Below the pieces are notes generated by a model. The model ran no database searches. It was not told the origin of the DNA and saw only the letters and a list, made by a program, of their open reading frames with translations. The position numbers and the translations under genes are program-made. From Bacteroidaceae bacterium (GTDB lineage Bacteria > Bacteroidota > Bacteroidia > Bacteroidales > Bacteroidaceae): DNA of 20,719 nucleotides. Shown piece after piece: positions 14,395 to 20,719 of the stretch (the first letter of the stretch is position 1; each line of letters opens with the position of its first letter). The DNA lies in the NCBI GenBank assembly GCA_902362595.1, contig CABIXF010000054.1:1-20719 (forward strand). Reading direction: 5' to 3'.

Positions 14395-16842
14395 ATGAAG
14401 TATGTCATTGTAGGTGGAGTAGCAGGTGGAGCCACTGCAGCTGCCCGTATTCGGAGAAACACGGAAAAGGCCGAAATCATTTTGTTTGAACGCGGGGAAT
14501 ACATCTCTTATGCCAATTGTGGTTTGCCTTATTATATAGGTGGGGTGATTCAGGATCGTAACCGTTTGTTTGTGCAGACTCCTGAAGCTTTTTCTACCCG
14601 TTTTCGTATTGATGTGCGGGTACGTTCGGAAGTGACGGCTATCGATACGGCCCGTAAGGAAGTGAAAGTACGCACTTCAGACGGAAAGGAGTATACCGAA
14701 ACTTACGACAAACTGTTGCTTTCTCCGGGGGCTTCTCCGGTTCGTCCCCCTCTGCCCGGAATTGATAGTGAAGGAATCTTTACTCTGCGGAATGTGGCGG
14801 ATACTGACCGTATCAAGAATTACATGCAGGGTCATGAGGTGAAGAAAGCCGTCATCGTAGGAGGTGGTTTCATCGGACTGGAGATGGCCGAGAACTTGCA
14901 TCATGCAGGGATAGAGGTAGCCGTGGTGGAAATGGCCGACCAGGTGATGGGACCGGTAGATTTCTCCATGGCGGCTTTGGTACACAGTCATCTGCAGCAG
15001 AAAGGTGTCAAACTGTACTTGAAGCAGGCGGTAGAAGCCTTTGAAAAAACAGCGTCCGGGTTGAAGGTGAAGTTCCAGTCGGGCTTGCAGGCTGAGGCAC
15101 AGCTGGTGATTCTTTCCATCGGTGTACGGGCAGAGACTCGTCTGGCCGTGGAAGCCGGATTGAAGTTGGGCGAAATGAAGGGTATCTACGTGAATGAATA
15201 CTTGCAGACTTCCGATGAGTCTGTCTATGCCGTAGGCGATGCCATTGAATATCCGCATCCGATTACGGGCAAGCCTTGGCTGAATTTCCTGGCAGGGCCG
15301 GCCAACCGTCAGGCACGTATCGTAGCCGATAATATGACGTTTGGCAATAAAGTAAAATATGAAGGTTCCATTGGTACGGCCATTGCCAAGGTGTTCGATT
15401 TGACCGTGGCTTCTACCGGACTTCCCGCCAAACGTTTGAAGGCGTTCGGCATTCCGTACTTGTCGGCTACCATCCACTCCGGTTCCCATGCCGGATACTA
15501 TCCGGGAGCTTTGCAGATGGACATCAAGATCACCTTCTCTCCGGAAGACGGTCGGTTGTACGGCGCACAGATTGTGGGATACAATGGGGTGGACAAACGC
15601 ATTGATGAATATGCATTGGTCATCAAGCAGAAAGGTACGGTCTACGATTTGATGCAGCTGGAACATGCCTATGCACCTCCTTTCTCTTCAGCCAAAGATC
15701 CAGTAGCCGTGTCGGGCTATGTGGCCGGAAATATCTTGAGCGGCAAGATGACTCCGCTTTACTGGAGAGAATTGCAACAGGCCGATTTGACGAAGGTTAC
15801 ACTGGTTGATGTTCGTACGAAAGACGAGTATGAACTGGGCCACATTGCCGGAGCGGTCAATGTACCTTTGGATGAAATGCGTGAGCGGATGAAGGAAATC
15901 CCGTCGGACAAGCCGGTGTTCCTGTATTGTGGCGTGGGACTGCGGGGGTATCTGGCATCCAATATTCTGAAAGACAATGGCTACAAGGATGTGCGTAACC
16001 TGATTGGCGGTATCAAGACCTACAATGCGGCAGTTACTCCGGTTTGCCAGCCGGATGAGGCATGTGAGGTGGTTTGCTCTTGTGACACGGCCGAAGGAAC
16101 CACAGACTGCAAGAAGGTACACGTGGTTGATGCTTGCGGCATCCAGTGTCCGGGTCCGATTTTGCGGTTGAAGAAAGGGATGGAGGAACTGAAAGCAGGG
16201 GAACAGATGGAAATTCATGCCACGGATGCGGGTTTTCCGCGCGATGCCGAGGCGTGGTGCCGTACCACCGGGAATCGTTTCCTGTCTTCGAAGTCGGAAG
16301 GGGGAATCTATAAAGTGCGGGTAGAGAAGGCCACGGCCTGCGCCATGGAGGCTGTCCGCCGGGCACCGGAAGAGAAGGGAAAAACTTTCATTCTTTTCAG
16401 CGATGACCTTGACAAAACTTTGGCTACCTTTGTGCTGGCTAACGGCGCGGCGGCTACCGGAAAGAAAGTGACCATTTTCTTTACCTTCTGGGGACTGAAT
16501 GCCATCAAGAAGGAACGGAAGCCGGCAGTGCGGAAAGACATTTTTGGAAAAATGTTCGGCATGATGCTTCCCTCCAGTTCACGGAAACTGAAGCTTTCGA
16601 AGATGAACATGGGCGGCATGGGTTCGAAGATGATGCGTTACATCATGCAGAAGAAAGGCATCGATTCCTTGGAATCGCTTCGTCAGCAGGCCATTGACAA
16701 CGGAGTAGAGTTTATTGCCTGCCAGATGTCGATGGACGTGATGGGCGTCAAGAAAGAAGAGCTGCTGGACAACGTGACCATTGGTGGGGTAGCCACTTAT
16801 ATGGACCGTGCCGAAGAAGCCAATGTCAATCTGTTTATTTAA
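14395..16842 (+). CDS. CoA-disulfide-reductase-like flavoprotein fused to rhodanese, TusA and DsrE2 domains
   Basis: This 815-residue cytoplasmic protein combines four sulfur-handling modules. Residues 1 to about 450 are an FAD/NAD(P)H disulfide oxidoreductase: FAD motif VGGVAGGATAAARIRR, redox Cys C42 in YANCGLPYY as in CoA-disulfide/persulfide reductases, NAD motif VIVGGGFIGLEMAE and the second FAD motif YAVGDAIE. A rhodanese domain (about 460-545) has active C512 in LYCGVGLRGY. A Cys-rich linker has C551, C557, C561, C563 and C572. A TusA domain (about 575-650) carries CPGP with C585. A DsrE2-like domain (about 655-815) has C776 in ACQMSMDVMG. Such proteins are thought to reduce CoA or other low-molecular-weight persulfides and pass sulfane sulfur between domains. 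The marR gene follows by 3 bp. The physiological substrate is inferred. Confidence 0.92.
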   Translation: MKYVIVGGVAGGATAAARIRRNTEKAEIILFERGEYISYANCGLPYYIGGVIQDRNRLFVQTPEAFSTRFRIDVRVRSEVTAIDTARKEVKVRTSDGKEYTETYDKLLLSPGASPVRPPLPGIDSEGIFTLRNVADTDRIKNYMQGHEVKKAVIVGGGFIGLEMAENLHHAGIEVAVVEMADQVMGPVDFSMAALVHSHLQQKGVKLYLKQAVEAFEKTASGLKVKFQSGLQAEAQLVILSIGVRAETRLAVEAGLKLGEMKGIYVNEYLQTSDESVYAVGDAIEYPHPITGKPWLNFLAGPANRQARIVADNMTFGNKVKYEGSIGTAIAKVFDLTVASTGLPAKRLKAFGIPYLSATIHSGSHAGYYPGALQMDIKITFSPEDGRLYGAQIVGYNGVDKRIDEYALVIKQKGTVYDLMQLEHAYAPPFSSAKDPVAVSGYVAGNILSGKMTPLYWRELQQADLTKVTLVDVRTKDEYELGHIAGAVNVPLDEMRERMKEIPSDKPVFLYCGVGLRGYLASNILKDNGYKDVRNLIGGIKTYNAAVTPVCQPDEACEVVCSCDTAEGTTDCKKVHVVDACGIQCPGPILRLKKGMEELKAGEQMEIHATDAGFPRDAEAWCRTTGNRFLSSKSEGGIYKVRVEKATACAMEAVRRAPEEKGKTFILFSDDLDKTLATFVLANGAAATGKKVTIFFTFWGLNAIKKERKPAVRKDIFGKMFGMMLPSSSRKLKLSKMNMGGMGSKMMRYIMQKKGIDSLESLRQQAIDNGVEFIACQMSMDVMGVKKEELLDNVTIGGVATYMDRAEEANVNLFI

Positions 16843-16845
16843 CGT

Positions 16846-17235
16846 ATGGAAAAAATAAAATGTATCTGTGTGATGAGAGAGCTCTTCCGGGCTCTCTCTG
16901 ATCTTGAATCGCACTTGCTGCAGGCGCATGGGGTGTCTTTGAACGAGGCTATGGTGCTGTGTGCCATCGGTAAGGAGCAGGTGGCAGCCCGCACGATTGT
17001 AGAACGTACCGGACTGACTCCTTCGCATGCTTCAAAGGTAATCCGGGCGGTGGAAGAACGTAACCTGCTGGTGCGTACCCTGGGTGAGAAGGACAAGCGG
17101 GAGATGTATTTTTCATTGACCGACGAGGCGTACCGTTGCCTGAAAGGCATACGTGACGAAGGAGTGGAGGTGCCGGAAATCCTGCAACCGTTGTTTGCGG
17201 CCTATACGGATGAATCGTCTGAATCGTGTGCATAA
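16846..17235 (+). CDS. MarR-family transcriptional regulator
   Basis: A 129-residue winged-helix regulator. It shows the MarR pattern: an N-terminal helix (ELFRALSDLESHLLQ), helix-turn-helix around residues 47-70 (AARTIVERTGLTPSHASKVIRAVEERNLL), a wing with the DKR signature (LGEKDKREMYFSLTDEA, about 80-96) and a C-terminal dimerisation helix. C6 and C8 near the N-terminus and C37 could serve thiol sensing, since regulators of sulfur enzymes often use cysteines, but this is inference. It starts 3 bp after the flavoprotein stop, so the two are co-transcribed. The palindromes upstream of the operon are likely operators. The product is short for MarR (usually about 140-150). Confidence 0.85.
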   Translation: MEKIKCICVMRELFRALSDLESHLLQAHGVSLNEAMVLCAIGKEQVAARTIVERTGLTPSHASKVIRAVEERNLLVRTLGEKDKREMYFSLTDEAYRCLKGIRDEGVEVPEILQPLFAAYTDESSESCA

Positions 17236-17249
17236 AAAGGGAGGAAGCG

Positions 17250-17885
17250 ATGAAAAAGAAAAAATTTGAACTGGAGGTGCCCGGTGGGGCAGACAAAGTG
17301 TTGCTACACACTTGCTGTGCACCTTGTTCATCGGCCATTATTGAATGCCTGATGCAGCATGGGGTGCGTCCTACCATTTATTATTGCAATCCGAACATCT
17401 ATCCGCTGGAGGAATATACCATCCGCAAGGACGAATGTACCCGTTATGCCCAGTCGCTGGGGTTGGAAATTGTGGATGCGGACTATGACCACGAAGCCTG
17501 GCGATGTACGGTGGCCGGACTGGAAAATGAGCCAGAGCGTGGAGGTCGCTGTCTGAAATGTTTCAAGATGCGTTTGGCCGATACGGCCCGCTATGCTCAT
17601 GAACACGGCTTTTCGGTGATAACCACTACGCTGGCTTCCTCGCGCTGGAAAAGTCTGGACCAGATAAACGAGGCCGGACGTTGGGCTGTGGCTTCCTATC
17701 CGGATGTCACATGGTGGGAACAGAACTGGCGCAAGGGAGGACTCAGTGAGCGCCGCATCGCCATTATCAAGGAATATAATTTCTACAACCAGCAGTATTG
17801 CGGTTGTGAGTTCAGCATGCGCAAGTCGGATGGAGAACCTTCTACTCCTTCTTCTCCGCTTCCGTCTCCTTCTTCGTCTCGATAG
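17250..17885 (+). CDS. queH: Epoxyqueuosine reductase QueH (DUF208 family)
   Basis: The enzyme carries out the last step of queuosine synthesis, reducing epoxyqueuosine to queuosine in tRNA, using an Fe-S cluster. The start at 17250 has GGGAGGA just upstream; an ATG at 17226 inside the end of marR would add eight residues (MCIKREEA). The 211-residue product carries the family cysteines: HTCCAPC (C22, C23, C26), RCLKCFKMRL (C101, C104) and QQYCGCEFS (C184, C186), with ITTTLASSRWKS between. The last about 18 residues are a Ser/Pro-rich tail (SDGEPSTPSSPLPSPSSSR) that runs antisense across the end of the next gene. Its position behind marR suggests co-transcription, with a strong own ribosome site. 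Confidence 0.88.
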   Translation: MKKKKFELEVPGGADKVLLHTCCAPCSSAIIECLMQHGVRPTIYYCNPNIYPLEEYTIRKDECTRYAQSLGLEIVDADYDHEAWRCTVAGLENEPERGGRCLKCFKMRLADTARYAHEHGFSVITTTLASSRWKSLDQINEAGRWAVASYPDVTWWEQNWRKGGLSERRIAIIKEYNFYNQQYCGCEFSMRKSDGEPSTPSSPLPSPSSSR

Positions 17886-18516
17886 GCATGGTGTTTTCCT
17901 TGTAGGCGGAGAAGCCTTTCACTTTTACGCGCTCCTTCTTTTCTTCCTCATTGATGGCAGCCTGTCCCAGCTGGTTCATGTTGTCCTTGATTACATTGTG
18001 CATGTCGAAGAAATAGTCGAGCAGCATTTTCATGTGCTCTTCCAGTTCTCCTTCGTTGGGAGAGAAGAAAGTGTGACAACGGGAATGCAGACCGATGGTC
18101 TTTTCGTCCTCGTCGGCCATATAGACCGTAGTGACCAATGAGTTCACGTTGGCCAAGTTGATGATTTCCTTCAGATAGGGAAGAGCTTCATTGTCGGCAT
18201 TGATGGAGCCCCACCAAGGGTTCCATATCATGATGAAGCGGTTTTCTTCTTCGGCGGCGATGTAGAAATCGTCTCCCTGGTATTGGAAGGTGATGTGATT
18301 TTCCTCATTTACTTTCGGCTGGCAGCCAATTTTCTTCAGTACGCTGATGACGAGGTCTTTTGTGGTGATTTCGTCCAGTTCGTCCTTCGTCATTCTCTCA
18401 ATATGTTCCAGCTGTTTGCGGCGTTCGTGCCAGAAACGCAGGATGAACAGCACGACCGGCCAGAGGGCCAATGCAATGACGGCAATTAATAGGGTAATTT
18501 CGCTGAGGTGTGTCAT
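17842..18516 (-). CDS. Membrane-anchored protein of unknown function, possible YbjN-like domain
   Basis: A 224-residue protein with one N-terminal membrane helix (about 7-27, LLIAVIALALWPVVLFILRF) followed by a basic stop, so the bulk should be cytoplasmic. The soluble part (about 45-175) alternates helices and strands (LVISVLKKIGCQPKV, ITFQYQGDDFYIAAEEE, RFIMIWNPWWGS, SLVTTVYMADEDEKTIGLHSRCHTFF). This suggests a YbjN or secretion-chaperone-like fold, which I cannot confirm. The C-terminus is a charged Glu/Lys tail (about 190-224), encoded by DNA that overlaps the end of queH by 44 bp. A weak promoter-like TATCTTTA lies at 18571-18564. I do not recognise a function; the family call is low confidence, the gene itself is well supported. 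Confidence 0.8.
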   Translation of the reverse strand: MTHLSEITLLIAVIALALWPVVLFILRFWHERRKQLEHIERMTKDELDEITTKDLVISVLKKIGCQPKVNEENHITFQYQGDDFYIAAEEENRFIMIWNPWWGSINADNEALPYLKEIINLANVNSLVTTVYMADEDEKTIGLHSRCHTFFSPNEGELEEHMKMLLDYFFDMHNVIKDNMNQLGQAAINEEEKKERVKVKGFSAYKENTMPIETKKETEAEKKE

Positions 18517-18640
18517 AGTTCGTTTTTTTAAGGTTGGCTGATATATTATTTCTTTATATATTCTAAAGATAATAATTTTATTTGAAAACGGGGGTATACA
18601 TTATACTTTTTTAAATAGGGTTCATGCAGCAAAAGGACGA

Positions 18641-18648
18641 TATGTTTG
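18641..18648 (+). promoter_or_regulatory. -7 element of the DUF4251/DUF4136/OMP cluster
   Basis: TATGTTTG matches TAnnTTTG exactly, 34 bp before the ATG at 18683, without a clear -33 TTTG. A second possibility is TTTG at 18581-18584 with TACTTTTT at 18604-18611 (19-bp spacing, one mismatch). Confidence 0.5.
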
Positions 18649-18682
18649 TTTATTAGATGTAAACTTTTAAAGTAGCAGACTT

Positions 18683-19234
18683 ATGAAAAAAATGGTATCT
18701 ATTTTGATATGTGCGCTGGCCTTAATGGCTGGACATATCCAGGCTCAGGAAGTAGAGTTGACGAAAGCGGAAAAGAAGGCACTTCAGGAGAAGATTGATA
18801 GTATCCAGTATGTGGAAGCTGTGGAAGCCATCAATGCGAAAAAGTTCACTCTTGAAGCTGATCAGGTGGTATTCAAATATGGTCAGACAGCTTATGTGAC
18901 GTCGAATACCAATTTTGTATCGGTCAATGGAGAAGATGCGGTTGTACAGGTGGCCTTCAATATTCCAGCTGCAGGTCCTAACGGACTGGGAGGTGTAACT
19001 GTGGATGGAAAGGTGTCTTCCTATGAAGTGAAGACCGATAAGAAAGGCACGATTTATCTGTCTATGAATGTGATGGGAACCGGCATTTCGGCCCGTTTGG
19101 ACATCAGTATGCCGAAGGGTACAAACAATGCGACGGTAACTATCTTGCCAAACTTTAATTCGAATCGTCTGACCTTGAACGGGGTGATTTTACCTGCCTG
19201 CAAGAGTTCAATATTTAAAGGACGTTCACTTTAA
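18683..19234 (+). CDS. DUF4251-family exported protein
   Basis: A 183-residue protein with a signal peptide (MKKMVSILICALALMAGHIQA, cleavage near residue 21). The body (about 45-175) matches the pattern I associate with DUF4251 of Bacteroidetes: FTLEADQVVFKYGQTAYV, SNTNFVSVNGEDAVVQVAF, a glycine-rich GGVTVDGKVSSYEV and alternating beta strands to the end. It is probably periplasmic or cell-surface. Function is not known. It is followed by the DUF4136 lipoprotein gene after 15 bp (counting from the preferred start), so the three genes here form one transcript. Confidence 0.82.
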   Translation: MKKMVSILICALALMAGHIQAQEVELTKAEKKALQEKIDSIQYVEAVEAINAKKFTLEADQVVFKYGQTAYVTSNTNFVSVNGEDAVVQVAFNIPAAGPNGLGGVTVDGKVSSYEVKTDKKGTIYLSMNVMGTGISARLDISMPKGTNNATVTILPNFNSNRLTLNGVILPACKSSIFKGRSL

Positions 19235-19249
19235 TCAATGAGATGTATT

Positions 19250-19873
19250 ATGAAAAAGATGTTTCTTTTTGCGTGTCTGTTATTGGGGTTATCGGCATGT
19301 GAGAAAGACCCTGATATGAACAAACTGGACGCGGACTTGGTGGTGTACACTGATTATGATAAGGATGCCGATTTTGGTAGCTACAAGACTTATTTCTTGC
19401 CCGACAGTATTTTGGAAGCGGGAGGATACCGTGCCACTTACTGGAAGGATGAGAATGCAAAGGCTATCCTCAATAAAGTGGCTGAAGAAATGGAGGACAG
19501 AGGATATACCCGTATCCTTGATCCGGAGAAGAAGGATGAGGCCAGTGTGGGAGTACAGCTTTCCTACGTGGCACAGACTACTCAAGTGATTACTGGCGGC
19601 TACTGGGGTGGCTGGTGGGACTATGGGTTCTGGGGACCTTGGTCGGGCTGGTATTATCCGTATCCGGTGTCGTATTCCTATAATACGAATACACTGGTAA
19701 TGGAAATGGTGGATCTTTCGGCTGGATCCGATGGTACTACAAAGAATCTTCCGGTAGTGTGGTATGCCAGTGCTTCCGGATTCCAGTATAGCGGACAGTT
19801 CAATCAGAAGATGTTGCAGAATGCGGTGGTTCAGGCTTTTGAACAGTCACCTTATATTAAATCGGTCAACTAA
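19250..19873 (+). CDS. DUF4136-family lipoprotein with aromatic-rich segment
   Basis: A 207-residue lipoprotein. The lipobox LSAC puts the lipidated cysteine at residue 17 when the start at 19250 is used; the ATG at 19238 would add MRCI in front of a normal signal, so I prefer 19250. The rest fits DUF4136: a strand DFGSYKTYFL, a conserved helix ENAKAILNKVAEEMEDRGYTRI, VGVQLSYVAQTTQ and a C-terminal helix FNQKMLQNAVVQAFEQSPY. Residues 116-144 are very rich in Trp, Gly and Tyr. Function is unknown; an envelope role is likely from the lipid anchor and from the partners on both sides. Confidence 0.85.
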   Translation: MKKMFLFACLLLGLSACEKDPDMNKLDADLVVYTDYDKDADFGSYKTYFLPDSILEAGGYRATYWKDENAKAILNKVAEEMEDRGYTRILDPEKKDEASVGVQLSYVAQTTQVITGGYWGGWWDYGFWGPWSGWYYPYPVSYSYNTNTLVMEMVDLSAGSDGTTKNLPVVWYASASGFQYSGQFNQKMLQNAVVQAFEQSPYIKSVN

Positions 19874-19880
19874 CTACTAG

Positions 19881-19894
19881 AGGAGGAATTTCAA
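19881..19894 (+). promoter_or_regulatory. Strong Shine-Dalgarno before the OMP gene
   Basis: AGGAGGAA ends 6 nt before the ATG at 19895. Such a full anti-16S match is unusual among the genes in this window and fixes the start. It implies high translation of the third gene of the cluster. Confidence 0.7.
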
Positions 19895-20521
19895 ATGAAG
19901 ATGAATGCATTGAAAAGAATAGTAATGGTGGCTTTCATGTGTCTGGGAGTTGCTGTAAAAGGATTTTCGCAATACGATGTCAGTAAGACAACCTTGAAGA
20001 TAGACTGGCAGATGAACGCTCCTTTTTCTACCGATTTTGCGGATAAACTGAGCGGATGGGGTATGAATTTTGAGTTGGGCTATGAACTGACTCCACGTTG
20101 GGAAGTGGGAGTTTTTGCTTCTTATCACACCAACCACCAGTATGTGGAGCGTCAGACCTTGTCGTTGTCTCCTACGGAATCATTGACCACCGACCAGCAA
20201 CGTTCGGCTTTCCAGTTGCCGTTTGGTGTCATGGGAGCCTATAATCTTTCTACCAACCGGTATATCAAGCCATATATAGGTGTCAAGGCCGGTGCCATGT
20301 TTGCCCGTTACACCACTTATTTCGGCAGTGGAGGTGTGTACGACAAGTCGTGGGGATTCTATGTATCTCCGGAAATTGGTTTGAAGATTTATCCGACAGG
20401 AAAGAAGTGGGGATTCCATGTAGCCGGTTACTACAGCTATGCTACGAACAAGACTCAGACGTTGACTTGTGACATAGAAGGTCAGAATCATGCGGGTTTC
20501 CGCTTGGGTGTTATTTTTTGA
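19895..20521 (+). CDS. Small outer-membrane beta-barrel protein
   Basis: A 208-residue protein with a signal peptide (MKMNALKRIVMVAFMCLGVAVKGFSQ, about 26 residues) and a body of amphipathic strands: GWGMNFELGYELTPRWEVGVFASYHT, PFGVMGAYNLST, KPYIGVKAGAMFARYTTYFG, GFYVSPEIGLKIYPT, WGFHVAGYYSYAT, and a C-terminal strand ending in FRLGVIF with terminal phenylalanine. This is the pattern of eight-stranded barrels of the OmpA/OmpX or outer-membrane beta-barrel (PF13505-like) type. It likely sits in the outer membrane. It is the last gene of the three-gene cluster and is followed by two hairpins and a strong terminator. Confidence 0.85.
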   Translation: MKMNALKRIVMVAFMCLGVAVKGFSQYDVSKTTLKIDWQMNAPFSTDFADKLSGWGMNFELGYELTPRWEVGVFASYHTNHQYVERQTLSLSPTESLTTDQQRSAFQLPFGVMGAYNLSTNRYIKPYIGVKAGAMFARYTTYFGSGGVYDKSWGFYVSPEIGLKIYPTGKKWGFHVAGYYSYATNKTQTLTCDIEGQNHAGFRLGVIF

Positions 20522-20536
20522 CGGAACTCGTAACGG

Positions 20537-20560
20537 ATAAAGCATGAAGAATGCTTTTAT
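20537..20560 (+). other. AT-rich hairpin after the OMP gene
   Basis: AAAGCAT and ATGCTTT form a 7-bp stem (extendable by AT with one bulged T) around a GAAGA loop. It precedes the main terminator and may stabilise the mRNA 3' end. Confidence 0.4.
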
Positions 20561-20570
20561 GATAAGGATG

Positions 20571-20614
20571 AGAGGTATCTGAAATGTATATACTTTTCGG
20601 ATACCTCTTTTTTT
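20571..20614 (+). terminator. Strong intrinsic terminator of the three-gene cluster
   Basis: GAGGTATC pairs with GATACCTC. The stem continues through a U-G wobble and GAAA/TTTC to about 13 bp, around a 10-nt AU-rich loop, and is followed by seven T residues. It ends one base before the right repeat arm, so read-through from the cluster into the outward ORF should be low. Confidence 0.85.
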
Positions 20615-20615
20615 G

Positions 20616-20709
20616 GGCTCAACGTAAAAATCTGAGGAGTAAACCGTATAAAATCGTATCTTTGCAAACAACGAATCATCAGCAGCTATGGAAACAAACG
20701 GTTATCGCC
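20616..20709. repeat. Right arm of the 94-bp perfect inverted repeat
   Basis: Exact reverse complement of 1-94. It begins GGCTCAACGTAAAAATC directly behind the terminator T-run. The ten bases after it (20710-20719) would extend the repeat only if their complement lies upstream of base 1, which cannot be seen. Both arms read outward. See the left arm for the insertion-sequence interpretation and its limits. Confidence 0.95.
20657..20664 (+). promoter_or_regulatory. -7 promoter element in the right repeat arm
   Basis: TATCTTTG, a perfect TAnnTTTG, 23 bp before the ATG at 20688. Mirror image of the element at 46-53. Confidence 0.45.
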
Positions 20710-20719
20710 TCCTTCTTCC
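20688..20719 (+). CDS. 5' fragment of an outward-reading ORF (METNGYRLLL...), possible transposase start
   Basis: The ATG at 20688 opens a frame reading METNGYRLLL and continues past the window end. It is the twin of the frame at 22-1. Ten codons are too few for family assignment. A duplicated start with its own promoter inside a sharply bounded repeat favours an insertion-sequence transposase. Confidence 0.4.
   Translation, partial: METNGYRLLL

Noticed and set aside
14677..15666. 329-codon minus-strand frame in the flavoprotein gene
   Set aside because: Antisense to conserved FAD/NAD domains, with a low-quality translation rich in His/Gln/Leu typical of shadows.
17704..18141. 145-codon plus-strand frame over queH end and the next gene
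   Set aside because: Starts inside queH in another frame and is antisense to the membrane-anchored protein, with no domain features.
1..20719. CRISPR arrays, prophage, toxin-antitoxin or restriction systems
   Set aside because: I looked for regularly spaced repeats with unique spacers and for phage, nuclease or toxin motifs and saw none. The only regular array is the short 11-bp series upstream of mgtA.

Overview
The window reads as chromosomal DNA from a gut-type Bacteroidales (Bacteroides/Phocaeicola/Parabacteroides-like). The grounds are a SusC/SusD pair with a family GH20 glycosidase, DUF4251 and DUF4136 proteins, and a recurring promoter signature TAnnTTTG (the Bacteroidetes -7 element, sometimes with a -33 TTTG) in front of genes that mostly lack strong Shine-Dalgarno sites.

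Layout. (1) 1-94 is one arm of a perfect 94-bp inverted repeat. The other arm is 20616-20709, so the whole 20.5 kb interior sits between two inverted copies of one sequence. Each copy carries a promoter-like box and the start of the same ORF (METNGYR...) reading outward, most simply the ends of two copies of an insertion sequence. (2) 232-7556, plus strand: a small glycan-utilisation locus with promoter, SusC-like TonB-dependent transporter, SusD-like lipoprotein and a secreted GH20 beta-N-acetylhexosaminidase. No regulator is in the window. (3) 7564-13496, minus strand: an OmpR-type response regulator and sensor kinase (ATGA-overlapped), then an MgtA-type P-type ATPase overlapped with an OprB-like porin. 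Four TTAGA repeats at an exact 11-bp period lie just upstream of the mgtA promoter and look like an operator for this kind of regulator. (4) 13548-13679: a tRNA-Ala(GGC) on the minus strand with its own promoter and terminator, divergent from a GNAT acetyltransferase. (5) 14305-17885, plus strand: a four-module sulfur-transfer flavoprotein (CoA-disulfide-reductase-like, rhodanese, TusA, DsrE2), a MarR regulator 3 bp behind it, and a QueH-like epoxyqueuosine reductase. Two similar palindromes, TTTCCACTGGAAA and TTTCCAATAGAAA, flank the probable promoter and are candidate MarR operators. (6) 17842-18516, minus strand: a membrane-anchored protein of unknown function whose 3' end overlaps queH by 44 bp. 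(7) 18683-20521, plus strand: a tight cluster of three exported proteins (DUF4251, DUF4136 lipoprotein, small outer-membrane beta-barrel), closed by a strong intrinsic terminator ending 1 bp before the right repeat arm.

How the genes may work together. SusC/SusD/GH20 would bind, cleave and import N-acetylhexosamine-containing glycans. The two-component system probably controls divalent-cation uptake through MgtA and the coupled porin. The flavoprotein operon probably handles persulfide or low-molecular-weight thiol chemistry under MarR control. No CRISPR array, prophage or defence system is visible. The most notable signals are regulatory (the 11-bp repeats and paired palindromes), the long terminal inverted repeat and the multidomain sulfur protein.
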